A DNA stretch of 64,000 nucleotides from Weissella coleopterorum (GTDB lineage Bacteria > Bacillota > Bacilli > Lactobacillales > Lactobacillaceae): NCBI RefSeq assembly GCF_011304355.1, contig NZ_CP049888.1:1426001-1490000 (forward strand). Direction: 5' to 3'. The notes beneath the pieces are model-generated. The model worked only from the letters and a program-made list of their open reading frames with translations. It was not told the DNA's origin and did not search any database. Below are positions 1 through 8,746 of this stretch, in pieces (positions within the stretch are counted from its first letter, which is position 1; each line of letters begins with the position of its first letter). A program made the position numbers and the translations under genes.

Positions 1-1
1 C

Positions 2-1252
2 GAATTTATCGCGGGGGTAACTACCTTTATGGCAATGGCTTATATCCTCTTTGTCAATCCAACAGTTTTATGTGCTTCAGGTATGGATAAGGGAGCTGTT
101 TTTACCGCCACCGGAATCACCGCAGCCGTTGCGACTATTTTTATGGGAATTTTTGCCAATTACCCGATTGCAATTGCTCCAGAACTAGGAATTAACGCTT
201 TCTTTTCATATTCTGTGGTTGTCGGAATGGGAATTCCTTGGGAAACGGCCATTGCGGGTGTCTTAGTTGCCGCCTTGATTTTCCTAGTATTAACTTTCTT
301 TAAAGTCCGTGAAAAAATCATCAATTCCATTCCACAAGATCTCAAAGTAGCAATCGCTGCTGGAATTGGTCTTTTCATCGCTTTCATCGGGTTGCATGAA
401 GCAGGATTAATTGTGGCTAACCCTGATACGATGGTGTCGTTAGGTCATCTAACTTCAGGCACATCTCTCTTAGCTATTTTTGGGATTATCGTAACTTTTG
501 TTTTAATGGCTAAAAACGTCTCAGCTGCGATCTTTATTGGTATGGTGTTAACTTCCATTACCGGAATGCTCTTTGGACTCATTAAATTACCCACGCAATT
601 ACTTGCGCCGGCCCCATCACTAGCCCCAACCTTTGGTGTTTCAATTCAACATTTAGGTGATATTAATAGTATTCAATTAGGAACCGTTGTTTTAACTTTC
701 CTATTAGTAACTTTCTTTGATACCGCTGGAACCATGATCGGTTTAGCAACTCAAGCTGGTTTTATGAAAGATGGCAAGATGCCCCGCATCGGTAAAGCGC
801 TCGGTGCTGATGCCTTAGGAATGACCTTAGGAGCCATCACTGGAACCTCTCCCGCCTCAGCCTTCGTTGAATCATCTGCCGGAATTGCCGTTGGTGGACG
901 ATCAGGGTTAACTTCAGTCTATACTGGTTTACTATTCTTCGTGGCTTTACTATTCTCTCCTCTTCTTGCTGTGGTAACACCTCAAGTTACTTCAGCCGCC
1001 TTAGTGGTGGTTGGGGTCTTGATGGCCAAAAACTTAAAAGATGTCAATTGGAACGACTTTGCAATCGCTGCACCAGCATTTCTAATTGTCATTGGTATGC
1101 CTCTAACCTACTCCATTGCTGATGGAATTGCTCTTGGCTTCATTCTTTATCCGATTACTATGTGGGCAACTCATCGTCAGAAACAAGTGCCTAATATCAT
1201 GTATGGATTAGGCATTATCTTCTTAATTTTCTTATTTATTATTGCCCGTTAA
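2..1252 (+). CDS. NCS2-family (AzgA-like) purine base permease, 5'-truncated by the window
   Basis: Proton-coupled uptake of purine bases (adenine, guanine or hypoxanthine) across the cytoplasmic membrane is the known role of this COG2252-type family. The frame is open from base 2, and the first visible residues (EFIAGVTTFMAMAYILFVNP) match an early, not initial, part of the family, so the true start lies upstream. Visible marks are the IAPELGINAFFSY segment, a FDTAGTMIGL motif and the SPASAFVESSAGIAVGGRSG motif, plus about a dozen hydrophobic segments across the 417 residues seen. It is the only gene here on this strand for 10 kb and is followed by its own terminator. A purine riboswitch would be expected only upstream of the window. 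Exact base specificity cannot be read from the sequence. Confidence 0.9.
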   Translation, partial: EFIAGVTTFMAMAYILFVNPTVLCASGMDKGAVFTATGITAAVATIFMGIFANYPIAIAPELGINAFFSYSVVVGMGIPWETAIAGVLVAALIFLVLTFFKVREKIINSIPQDLKVAIAAGIGLFIAFIGLHEAGLIVANPDTMVSLGHLTSGTSLLAIFGIIVTFVLMAKNVSAAIFIGMVLTSITGMLFGLIKLPTQLLAPAPSLAPTFGVSIQHLGDINSIQLGTVVLTFLLVTFFDTAGTMIGLATQAGFMKDGKMPRIGKALGADALGMTLGAITGTSPASAFVESSAGIAVGGRSGLTSVYTGLLFFVALLFSPLLAVVTPQVTSAALVVVGVLMAKNLKDVNWNDFAIAAPAFLIVIGMPLTYSIADGIALGFILYPITMWATHRQKQVPNIMYGLGIIFLIFLFIIAR

Positions 1253-1264
1253 TCTTGATCATAC

Positions 1265-1303
1265 AAAAAAAGATTTGAACAATGTTGTTCAAATCTTTTT
1301 TTA
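1265..1303. terminator. Bidirectional Rho-independent terminator
   Basis: The inverted repeat AAAAAGATTTGAAC / GTTCAAATCTTTTT has a 6-nt loop, and runs of A and T flank both sides. It lies between two convergent genes (the purine permease and the DUF998-like gene) and can serve both. Confidence 0.85.
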
Positions 1304-1306
1304 TTT

Positions 1307-2464
1307 TTATTTAATTAATTCAATTTTAGCCACATATTTTTGATCATCATCATAAATTAAATTTCTGAGATTTTGTAAAAGTAAAATCAGCCAAGCAAAA
1401 GCAAATCCAAACGCAACCATTTCAAATGCTGTTAGCGATAAATAACCCGATTTTTTGAACAAAATATCCGAAATAGCTAGTCCCCCTGCCATCACATATG
1501 AAATAACTAAAAATTCCCAAGAAGGCTTTGGAATCAACCAACGAATGGCAACAATCATGACCAAGACCATCATCACTAACCATTGAGCAATACCATCATG
1601 AACATGATGCATCCAACCCGGATTATTTGGAAAAACGCCAATCAACCCAACTGCAATCGCCGTAATCGAAAATAGCAACCGTAAAATAAATAATCGACGA
1701 TTTTTATGAATTCCAGCCCCTAAGGCACTAAATAAATAATCAACAATAGTTAATAAAATCAACGCCGAAAAGATCAAGGTAAAATTAAAGATCCATCCAT
1801 TTCCTACGCGGTCTGTCCCCAAATAACTAAAATTATATTGCCACCATCCAACTGATCCATTCGTCGCCATAGACATGATGATGCCTCCAAATAATGTGGC
1901 GATCAATACAGACACCGCTTGTTGAAACCGTAACCCTTGCGCGCTAATCACCATGATATAATTCATTGTTCCAACTAGGGCACCAATGATCAAACTCATC
2001 GTATAAATATCTAACCTTGCTCCCGCAAATGCAGACGAGATTACCCACATAATCAACGCGAGCACCGCTGTTCCCAAAATCCCATACGCTAGCGTGATCA
2101 TTAGGATATTATACCAACGAATTATGTGACCGGCTTGATGCCGTGTTTTAAACGCCATAACCAAAAAACTGAGTGTTCCAAAACTACCGCCCAAATAGAT
2201 CGTTATTTGGGTCAATGAATTGGCTCCCGTCATCCCCACCGTTGTTGTTCGTTGCATAATAAAATTAATCAACGCAATTAACATACTCACAATGCCAGTC
2301 ACCATTGCCCATCGGAAAGCAATTTTATTAGCTTGACGAATACCTTCACTATTTTTATCAATGATAATTTGATCATCTACAATTTGCATTTCAATTAATT
2401 GTTTCTGATCCAGATTCAATTTACGGACAAATTCATCCGGTAATTCAATTGTTGCTTTTGCCAT
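1307..2464 (-). CDS. Multi-pass membrane protein, DUF998-like, with short AbrB-like N-terminus
   Basis: Function is unknown. The first 35-40 residues (starting MAKATIELPDEFVRKL, then a VDDQIIIDKN stretch) resemble an AbrB/SpoVT-type swapped-hairpin segment. The remaining roughly 340 residues hold about ten hydrophobic helices in the style of DUF998 integral membrane proteins common in lactobacilli. The start is supported by a GAGGAA ribosome binding site upstream of the ATG. It is a single gene, convergent with the purine permease and well separated from rpsD. A DNA-binding-like head on a membrane protein is unusual, but I cannot say that the head binds DNA; it may be an oligomerisation element. 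The family assignment is from memory of sequence character, not from a search. Confidence 0.6.
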   Translation of the reverse strand: MAKATIELPDEFVRKLNLDQKQLIEMQIVDDQIIIDKNSEGIRQANKIAFRWAMVTGIVSMLIALINFIMQRTTTVGMTGANSLTQITIYLGGSFGTLSFLVMAFKTRHQAGHIIRWYNILMITLAYGILGTAVLALIMWVISSAFAGARLDIYTMSLIIGALVGTMNYIMVISAQGLRFQQAVSVLIATLFGGIIMSMATNGSVGWWQYNFSYLGTDRVGNGWIFNFTLIFSALILLTIVDYLFSALGAGIHKNRRLFILRLLFSITAIAVGLIGVFPNNPGWMHHVHDGIAQWLVMMVLVMIVAIRWLIPKPSWEFLVISYVMAGGLAISDILFKKSGYLSLTAFEMVAFGFAFAWLILLLQNLRNLIYDDDQKYVAKIELIK

Positions 2465-2582
2465 CCAAATTCCTCATTCCTAACCATACACCATAAAAAC
2501 CACATTCATTTTATTCTAACAATGAAAATAAAAAATACCAAATTCACTTTTTAGCAAAACAATATCCCACACAATACACATA

Positions 2583-2624
2583 TAAAAAGAAGTCATTGGA
2601 TAAAACCATCCAATAACTCCTTCA
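2583..2624 (-). terminator. Rho-independent terminator after rpsD
   Basis: Read on the minus strand, AGTTATTGGAT and ATCCAATGACT form an 11-bp stem with one G-U pair around a short loop. A T-rich tail (CTTTTTATA) follows. It lies about 125 nt beyond the rpsD stop codon. Confidence 0.75.
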
Positions 2625-2747
2625 TTGATATTAATTAAACTTTAAAGCCAATCGTCATAAATCGATTTTTGCTATAAACTCTCGCAAATACCAACAATTC
2701 GTGATTTTAAATTAAATCGACATTTCTCAAAAAGAAATATAATCCAA

Positions 2748-3359
2748 TTATCCCAACTTGTTGTAGTATTCAACGATAAGAGCTTCGTTAAAGTCGCCGT
2801 CAAGTTCTTCACGTTCTGGCAAACGAGTCAATGAACCCTTCAAAGCGTCCTTGTTGAACTCTACGAATGGCAAGTGACCGAATTGTGATTCAACCGCTGC
2901 CAAAATGTAGACATTCTTTTGTGACTTTTCACGAACTGAGATCTCTTGTCCAACCTTAACTTCGTATGAAGGAATATCAACACGCTTTCCATCAACTAAG
3001 ATGTGACCATGATTTACCAATTGACGTGCTTGTTGACGCGTAGTAGCCAAGCCCATGCGGTAAACGATGTTGTCCAAACGAGTTTCCAACAAAATCAAGA
3101 AATTAGTTCCGTGAACCCCAGTACGAATTTGTCCAGCTTTGTTGAACAAATTGTGGAATTGACGTTCTGTCAAACCATACGTGAAACGAACCTTTTGCTT
3201 TTCATGCAATTGAGTTCCGTAATCAGAAAGCTTTGAACGACGACCTTGACCATGATCTCCAGGTGCATAGTTGCGACGAGCAATTTCTTTACCAGTTCCT
3301 GATAATGAAACACCCAAACGACGAGAGATACGGTACTTAGGACCAGTATAACGTGACAT
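2748..3359 (-). CDS. rpsD: 30S ribosomal protein S4
   Basis: Primary 16S rRNA-binding protein that nucleates assembly of the small-subunit body. The 203-residue product has the full family length. The N-terminal [15 protein letters not shown] segment is followed by the S4 RNA-binding domain (about residues 93-155; [13 protein letters not shown] and the [18 protein letters not shown] stretch). A GGAGG ribosome binding site lies just upstream of the ATG. It is monocistronic, with its own promoter, a leader of about 180 nt and a terminator. In Bacillus, S4 represses its own gene through the leader, and the long leader here fits that. The product call is not in doubt. Confidence 0.98.
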   Translation of the reverse strand: MSRYTGPKYRISRRLGVSLSGTGKEIARRNYAPGDHGQGRRSKLSDYGTQLHEKQKVRFTYGLTERQFHNLFNKAGQIRTGVHGTNFLILLETRLDNIVYRMGLATTRQQARQLVNHGHILVDGKRVDIPSYEVKVGQEISVREKSQKNVYILAAVESQFGHLPFVEFNKDALKGSLTRLPEREELDGDFNEALIVEYYNKLG

Positions 3360-3538
3360 ATTAATGTCCTCCAGAATTTTTATTTTGGTTGAATTCTAGA
3401 GAATCACCTCATATTCGTGCAATTTATCCTAACTTTCACTGCTGCAGCGCAGGTACTGGTGAGGCCCCGCCATTAACTGAAACGAGGGTGATAAATTGTT
3501 GACGAGCTTATGGATAATCCGCTGCAGTTTTCAACACT
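3360..3538 (-). promoter_or_regulatory. Long rpsD leader, candidate S4-autoregulatory RNA
   Basis: About 180 nt separate the mapped promoter from the rpsD start with no open reading frame. The RNA contains short complementary segments, for example GGATTATCC, GCTGCAG and CTGCAGC copies, and a GC-rich block GGCGGGGCCTCACC. In Firmicutes the rpsD leader is a known binding site for S4. I see the length and the self-complementarity, but I did not fold the RNA, so class membership is an inference. Confidence 0.45.
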
Positions 3539-3544
3539 TTGATT

Positions 3545-3574
3545 AGTATACCAAATCGATACCATGAATGTAAA
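3545..3574 (-). promoter_or_regulatory. rpsD promoter
   Basis: On the minus strand, TTTACA (-35) is followed by an 18-nt spacer and TATACT (-10). It directs transcription into the rpsD leader and sits just past the 3' end of nagR. Confidence 0.65.
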
Positions 3575-3586
3575 GGCGAGAATCAA

Positions 3587-4279
3587 TTACATCTTAAATT
3601 CATAGCGACTACCTGCATATTGGGTCCGGACAAATTCAAACGGGCTCCCTTGATCATCAGTCGTAACTTGCGTTAAAACTAAAACTGGTTCCCCACTCTT
3701 CATGTCCAGTAAACGTGCCACACGCTCATTGACAGATGTGGCTGTCAATGTTCGGCTAGCTTGATTTACAATTAGCCCCTTACTCATTAAGGCTTGATAC
3801 AGAGATTGAGTCACAACCTCTTCTTCCACCCCAACTAGCAATTCATAAGGAACAATTGCCACTTCAAATGCAATTGGTTCATCATCTCCATACCGAACTC
3901 GTTCCATTCGAATCACGCTGGTATCTAGACTAATTTGTAATTTTTCGGCTTCAAGCCCTGTTGGTACTCCCACCTTATAGTTAATAACTTGCGATGAGGC
4001 CTTTTTACCAACTGCATCCATCATTTCGGTAAAAGAGAAAGCACTATCCAAACTTTCTTGAAAGCGTTGGGTTGCCACAAATGTTCCAGAACCAATTCGT
4101 CGCTCTAAATAACCCTCATCAACCAACAGGATAATTGATTGACGAAGTGTCATTCGCGATACATTAAATTGTAACGACAATTCTCGTTCTGATGGAATTC
4201 TGTCCCCCGCCGACCAACGACCAGCATCGATTGATTCCTTTATTTCATCATGAATTTGAACATAAATTGGTTCTGTCAT
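3587..4279 (-). CDS. nagR: GntR/HutC-family transcriptional repressor, NagR-like
   Basis: Predicted repressor of N-acetylglucosamine use, with GlcN-6-P or GlcNAc-6-P as the usual effector in this subfamily. The 230-residue protein has an N-terminal winged helix (about residues 5-70: GDRIPSERELSLQFNVSRMT, then a LERRIGSGTFV wing) and a C-terminal UTRA ligand domain (about 90-225). It starts 10 nt after the nagA stop, so the two form an operon. A GGGGA ribosome binding site precedes the ATG. A perfect 12-bp palindrome just downstream of the -10 of nagA is the likely operator, which would make the operon self-regulated. The name rests on the nagA neighbour; other GntR/UTRA regulators look similar. 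Confidence 0.8.
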   Translation of the reverse strand: MTEPIYVQIHDEIKESIDAGRWSAGDRIPSERELSLQFNVSRMTLRQSIILLVDEGYLERRIGSGTFVATQRFQESLDSAFSFTEMMDAVGKKASSQVINYKVGVPTGLEAEKLQISLDTSVIRMERVRYGDDEPIAFEVAIVPYELLVGVEEEVVTQSLYQALMSKGLIVNQASRTLTATSVNERVARLLDMKSGEPVLVLTQVTTDDQGSPFEFVRTQYAGSRYEFKM

Positions 4280-4289
4280 TTAAAATCCC

Positions 4290-5463
4290 CTATTTCTTAA
4301 TGACTGCGTCTTGTGGTGTGAATTTGCGACCCAAACTATAGGTCGTCTCTAATTGCGTCAATTGAGCATCAAACAAATTGAAGTCGGCGTCTTTACCCAC
4401 TTCCAATGTTCCTTTGTGATCTAATAAGCCAAATTCGGTGGCCTGATTTACAGAAGCCATTTGAACCGCTTCTTCCACCGTTGCTCCTGTGAATTGCATC
4501 ATATTCAAAAAGGCCTGCTTAAATTGTAACACCGATCCAGCTAATGTGCCGTCTTCGAGGCGTGCTTGTCCAGCTTTAACCCAAACTTTTTGCCCCCCAA
4601 CTCTGAAATGCCTTCTTTCAAACCTTTAGCCCGCATGGAATCAGTAATCAAATCAATTCGATGCGATCCCTTTAATTTGAAGGCTAAATTAACCATGTCT
4701 GGGGCAATATGGAAGCCATCAACAATCATTTCAGCATATAAATCTTCATCTAATAGTGCATGTCCAGTTACACCGGGATCGCGATGTTTTAAAGGACGCT
4801 GCGCATTATACAAATGGGTCACGTGTTTGACTTTCGAATTATTTTGTAAGAATTCACGAGTAGCATCTGAATGCCCCACGGATCCAATAATATTATGATT
4901 ACGCAAATAGTCTTCAAAGACCGTTAAGTCATCTGCTTTTTCAGGCGCATAAGTGATTAAACGGACCTGATGCCCTGATAATTCATCCCATTTTTGGACT
5001 AATTCAACACTTGGTGCAATGATGTATTGTTCCGGTTGTGCTCCCTTATAGTGAGGATTTACAAATGGACCTTCAAGATGAACCCCTGAATCGCAGGTTC
5101 TTCTTGGGCCGCAATTTTAATCGCACGCATTGCGTTATCAATATTTTCAACACTTTGTGTCATCGTAGTCGGGAAAACAGAAGTAATTCCCTCCGTAATT
5201 TCATCACGAACCATCTGCACAATTTCTGTAGCATCTCCATCCATCGTATCAAACCCATACGCTCCATGGGTATGAACATCAATAAAACCTGGAACAATTA
5301 CAGCACCATTTGCATCGACTACAGTATCAATCTCCCTAGCTTCATATTGCTTCATTGAAGCAACCATCTCGATGGTTTGATCAAACCGAATAAATCCATT
5401 AGCAATTAGCGGATTAGCGCCCGTTCCAGAATATATTTTTGCATTAATTATGACCTGACTCAT
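4290..5463 (-). pseudogene. nagA: N-acetylglucosamine-6-phosphate deacetylase, broken by two frameshifts as sequenced
   Basis: NagA hydrolyses GlcNAc-6-P to GlcN-6-P and acetate. The homology is complete but spread over three frames. Residues 1-125 carry the metal-binding HTHG of the FIDVHTHGAYGFDTMDG segment. The middle frame carries GSVGHSD, HVTHLYNAQ and the catalytic-type ITDSM motif. The last frame carries the C-terminus. Adding one G at 5083-5086 (4 G on the coding strand) restores VHLEGPFVNPHY. Adding one G at 4593-4598 (6 G) restores ELGG(G/Q)QKVWVKAGQARLEDG. With both, the gene is exactly 392 codons, a normal length. No other damage is visible, so this is either sequencing error or very recent decay. 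It is the first gene of an operon with nagR. Confidence 0.85.
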
Positions 5464-5487
5464 AGAAAACCCCTTTCATTTTCGCAG

Positions 5488-5499
5488 TGGTATATACCA
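5488..5499. promoter_or_regulatory. Palindromic operator TGGTATATACCA upstream of nagA, candidate NagR site
   Basis: This is a perfect 12-bp palindrome lying immediately downstream of a TATAAT -10 hexamer (5508-5513, minus strand) and upstream of the nagA ribosome binding site. TGGT...ACCA half-sites are typical of NagR/YvoA (dre-type) operators of GntR/HutC regulators. The position would block RNA polymerase. Confidence 0.7.
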
Positions 5500-5525
5500 T
5501 CACCTCCATTATAAACCTTATTGAC

Positions 5526-5550
5526 TAAAAAACACGCTTTTTAGCGTGTT
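5526..5550 (-). terminator. Rho-independent terminator after ispE
   Basis: The minus-strand stem AACACGCT / AGCGTGTT has a 4-nt loop and a TTTTTT tail. It overlaps the end of ispE and separates it from the nagA promoter. Confidence 0.85.
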
Positions 5551-6408
5551 TTATTTAGCTAAGCCAGTGATATAAGTTTCACCCACAAAACCTTTTAAGC
5601 CATTATAGATATGTTTCGCCCGACTTTCTTTTTGAGTCATGCCAAAGACGGTCGGACCTGTTCCTGACATTTGCGCCACATCTGCTCCAAATTGCAGCAT
5701 TTTTTCCCGAATTCTAATAATCTCAGGAAATTGTTTCGCTGAAACGGGTTCTAAAACATTAAACATCCCTTGAACTAGTTGTGAATACGACTCATGAGCC
5801 ACCGCCGTCATCAAGCCTTGCATATCCCCATGCTCAAGTTTGTCATATTTGACTGTTCTTAATAATTTGGGGGTTGAAACACTAACCGCTGGTTTAGCGA
5901 TCACAAAGTAGACCGGCGGTAATTTTTGTTGAAGTGGTTCCACAATTTCCCCACGTCCAGTCACCCGTGCCGGTCGTGAGTAAATACAATAAGGAACATC
6001 TGCATCGATTTTTAATCCGATTTTTGCCAGCTCTGCTTCTGATAACTCAAGGTTCCACAACCGATTTAAAGCTCGCATCACCGCTGCCGCATCTGAAGAA
6101 CCGCCACCTAATCCCGCCGCAATGGGAATTCTTTTTTGAATATGAATTTCGACGCCTTCTTCAACTTGCGCTAACTCCTGCATTAATTTAGCTGCTTGGA
6201 ATGCCAAATTTCGCTCATTCACTGGTAACAAGCCCGAAGTTGATTCAACCATGATATCACGGTGACAATTCGTCGTCTTAATCGTTACCGTATCGGCTAA
6301 ATCAATTGAAACCATCAACATGTCCCATTCTTGTAAGCCATCAGCATGTACAAAAGGTGTATCTAAACAAATATTCAGCTTTGCATACGCCCGTTCTAAG
6401 ACTTCCAT
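5551..6408 (-). CDS. ispE: 4-diphosphocytidyl-2-C-methyl-D-erythritol kinase
   Basis: GHMP-family kinase that phosphorylates CDP-methylerythritol in the MEP isoprenoid pathway. The 285-residue length is normal. The ATP-binding glycine-rich loop IPIAAGLGGGSSDAA lies near residues 93-107, and the C-terminal GHMP motif MSGTGPTVFG is intact. An AAAGGAAAAG ribosome binding site precedes the ATG. No other MEP gene is in the window. Lactobacilli generally make isoprenoids by the mevalonate route and keep ispE as an orphan, so the physiological substrate may differ. The gene is monocistronic, with a TATAAT hexamer upstream near 6436-6441. Confidence 0.92.
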   Translation of the reverse strand: MEVLERAYAKLNICLDTPFVHADGLQEWDMLMVSIDLADTVTIKTTNCHRDIMVESTSGLLPVNERNLAFQAAKLMQELAQVEEGVEIHIQKRIPIAAGLGGGSSDAAAVMRALNRLWNLELSEAELAKIGLKIDADVPYCIYSRPARVTGRGEIVEPLQQKLPPVYFVIAKPAVSVSTPKLLRTVKYDKLEHGDMQGLMTAVAHESYSQLVQGMFNVLEPVSAKQFPEIIRIREKMLQFGADVAQMSGTGPTVFGMTQKESRAKHIYNGLKGFVGETYITGLAK

Positions 6409-6508
6409 TGTCTTTTCCTTTCGTTAATTGCTTTTGTCTTATTATAGCAAAAAAAGCTCAAAACTGCCTTGAAATCACATTGACACTCTAAGAACACTTA
6501 TCTCAATC

Positions 6509-6545
6509 AAAAAGGACATCGATTTTAAAAATCAACGCCCTTCAA
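6509..6545 (-). terminator. Rho-independent terminator after the HTH-protein gene
   Basis: The minus-strand stem AAGGGCGTTGATTTT / AAAATCGATGTCCTT pairs over 15 positions with several G-U pairs, and a TTTTTGATT tail follows. It lies about 70 nt beyond the stop of the gene at 6612. Confidence 0.6.
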
Positions 6546-6611
6546 AATTTATCGTTTTATATTAACCTTAGGACTCTACGTTATTGCTATCATTAACGCA
6601 TCGTGACGTCC

Positions 6612-7181
6612 TTACATGACCGTAAAATTAACCAGGTAATCAAAGTAGCTTAATTGATCTGTTACATCAATAATTAAGTTATCCCGCTTATAGAGAATCA
6701 AGCGCCAATCCGAAACCTTATTGTGATTTCTTTCGTCAATAAATTGATTCATGGTACCATCATGATTAAGCAGTAAATACCCTGCAAATTGTTCAAAAAT
6801 CACGTTTAAGTCCGTTAATTTCTGTTCCATTTGCGCATTTTGCGGATCATAAAGTGCTACATAAAAATTACCTAACTCCGGACGCGTATTTTCAAAATAC
6901 CATTTAAATGCTAGTAGATCATTCATCGTCATGCCCACATTCATTAAATAATCAACACTCAAACGAAAATGAATTGGTTCAATCTGCTCGCCCACGGCCA
7001 CTACATGAAATAAATCAGCATAGTATTCAGCCAAATGTTGCCAAGCTAAAACGGTGGGCATTTGCTGGCCTAACTCAAATGCCTGCAACAAATCTTTATC
7101 CCATCCTAACCCTGTGCTGGCTTGATTTAAGCTTAAATCAAAAAATTCACGTACCGTTCTTAGATTATTCATTCTCATCAC
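6612..7181 (-). CDS. Uncharacterised protein with N-terminal XRE/Cro-like helix-turn-helix
   Basis: I do not recognise the full-length family. Residues about 5-52 (beginning LRTVREFFDLSLNQAS and ending in the LAEYYADLF stretch) have the spacing of a Cro/C1-type HTH whose recognition helix reads GWDKDLLQAFELG. The rest, about 135 residues, is acidic and aromatic-rich with no motif I can name. A short gap separates it from the upstream ABC-F gene, so it may be the second cistron of that transcript. A likely alternative start is the second methionine or the third (MNNLRTV), since the first codons are ATGATGAGAATG. Co-transcription with an antibiotic-resistance-type ATPase makes a regulatory role plausible but unproven. 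Confidence 0.6.
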   Translation of the reverse strand: MMRMNNLRTVREFFDLSLNQASTGLGWDKDLLQAFELGQQMPTVLAWQHLAEYYADLFHVVAVGEQIEPIHFRLSVDYLMNVGMTMNDLLAFKWYFENTRPELGNFYVALYDPQNAQMEQKLTDLNVIFEQFAGYLLLNHDGTMNQFIDERNHNKVSDWRLILYKRDNLIIDVTDQLSYFDYLVNFTVM

Positions 7182-7212
7182 CCATCTATTATTTTAATAA
7201 TTTCATTCTATG

Positions 7213-8559
7213 CTAAATATTTTCGTCAATCAAATGTAATTTATGATCCATAATCTCCCAGATTGGCCAATTTAAATCAAACGTGAATTTTTGGTCATGC
7301 GATACCAATAAAACCGCCCCTTTAAAATCTTTTAAAAATTGACTTAATGCCATTAACGCCGGCAAGTCCAAAAAATTAGTTGGTTCATCTAAAATCAAGA
7401 AGTTGGCTTGCGCCAACAATGTCGCAACTAAACTGACTCTAACCCGCTCACCACCACTTAAAGTTGCAACATTCCGCTCGACCATGTCTCGTCGCAATCC
7501 AAAAGCACCCAAAAAGTCACGCGCAACTTGCATCGACTCCACTGAATTTTGCATCACATTCCAGAGAATACTTTTTTGATCCTCTAACTGATCAACTTTC
7601 TGTGAAAAATACCCCACTTGCGTCTGTTGATGCCGTTTGGCATCTTCCATAGTCGCTTGTAATAGTGTTGTTTTACCCACACCATTTGGTCCCTTTAAAC
7701 TAATTTTATCTGCACCTTTAATAACTACAGACACATTATCAATCAGGGATGGACCTGTTGGTGCGAAAATTTCAAGATCGATTAACCGTGCCAGAATCTG
7801 CGTGGAACGCACATTCATTTCATTTTGGAGCTTAAGACTTTTAGCTAACTTTGGACGTTCTCCTTGTGCTAATTGCCCGGCCTTTTGACGTAAATATTTG
7901 GCATTTCCAGTTAACTGCGCCTGAACGGTATCTCCTTTCAAAGTATTATTATTTCGTTTCACACGATCACCCGCCTGAACTTGCTTCTGCGCTTCATATA
8001 GTAATTTTTTCTTCTTCCGTTGTTCTCGACTATAAACCTGATTAGCCTGTTCGAATTTTTGTTTAGTTTGCCGTTGATAATCAACATAATTCAAATGATA
8101 TGGGGTGATTACATTTTGCTCGAAGGCCCATATTTGATTTGTAATTTGTTCTAAAAAGTAAACATCATGTGAGACAACCAAAAGAATTCCTCGATAATAT
8201 TTTAATTGTTGGACCAACTGATTTTGATGTGCTTCATCTAAATTAGCCGTCGGTTCATCTAAAATTAAAATATCAGGACGTTGGCCGATAGCTTCACGAA
8301 TTCTTCGCCAAACCATTTCGCCGCCACTTTCTTGTTTTTGATCTACAATCATTTGCGGAACATTTTCAATAAAACCTTGAACCTGAATTTTACCAAGATA
8401 TTCTAAATCCTGACCCAATATCATTTGGAGTAGTGTACTTTTTCCAACCCCATTTGGCCCCACAATCCCAATTTTATCACCCTTCTGAGCCAATAATTGA
8501 TCCGCGAGAAATAACTTGCCTTGTCCATTTGCTTTTTCCACTTTATTAATTTTAATCAT
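7213..8559 (-). CDS. ABC-F family ATPase (ribosome-associated, two NBDs, no membrane domain)
   Basis: ABC-F proteins bind the ribosomal E site and either protect ribosomes from antibiotics or help translation. The 448-residue protein has two nucleotide-binding domains: Walker A GPNGVGKST (about residues 34-42) and GPNGVGKTT (about 290), and Walker B LILDEPTANLD and LILDEPTNFLD. NBD2 has a classical LSGGERVRVS signature. The NBD1 signature is reduced to SGGEMVWRRIRE. The inter-domain linker is basic and helical (a QRKKKKLLYEAQKQ stretch), as expected for a P-site tRNA interaction motif. It has no membrane helices. Its strong promoter and 180-nt structured leader suggest drug-responsive attenuation. 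Whether it gives resistance, and to what, cannot be told. Confidence 0.88.
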   Translation of the reverse strand: MIKINKVEKANGQGKLFLADQLLAQKGDKIGIVGPNGVGKSTLLQMILGQDLEYLGKIQVQGFIENVPQMIVDQKQESGGEMVWRRIREAIGQRPDILILDEPTANLDEAHQNQLVQQLKYYRGILLVVSHDVYFLEQITNQIWAFEQNVITPYHLNYVDYQRQTKQKFEQANQVYSREQRKKKKLLYEAQKQVQAGDRVKRNNNTLKGDTVQAQLTGNAKYLRQKAGQLAQGERPKLAKSLKLQNEMNVRSTQILARLIDLEIFAPTGPSLIDNVSVVIKGADKISLKGPNGVGKTTLLQATMEDAKRHQQTQVGYFSQKVDQLEDQKSILWNVMQNSVESMQVARDFLGAFGLRRDMVERNVATLSGGERVRVSLVATLLAQANFLILDEPTNFLDLPALMALSQFLKDFKGAVLLVSHDQKFTFDLNWPIWEIMDHKLHLIDENI

Positions 8560-8740
8560 ATAAAAACCACCAATCTTAGTAGGACTGAGACTGATGGTTT
8601 AAAACACTGAAAAAAGCTTCTTCCAGTCAAAACACATAAATCAGTCTCAAAAAAGATAATATTCCCCCTTCAGGAAAATAACTCAAATTTTTATCACTGA
8701 TTAGTTGCGCATTGGCTGAATACCCCGTAATTTCTTAATT
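8560..8740 (-). promoter_or_regulatory. Structured leader of the ABC-F gene with a 3-codon upstream ORF, candidate attenuator
   Basis: Downstream of the promoter the RNA contains GAGACTGAT and, about 45 nt later, its exact complement ATCAGTCTC. It also contains AAACCA pairing with TGGTTT next to a T run directly before the start codon. The two pairings share bases near ACCATCAGTCTC, so they could be mutually exclusive. At 8701-8712 an ATG-CGC-AAC-TAA mini-ORF (MRN) follows a GGGGT. ABC-F resistance genes are often controlled by ribosome-sensed attenuation. The pairing is seen; the mechanism is inferred. Confidence 0.5.
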
Positions 8741-8746
8741 GCTATT

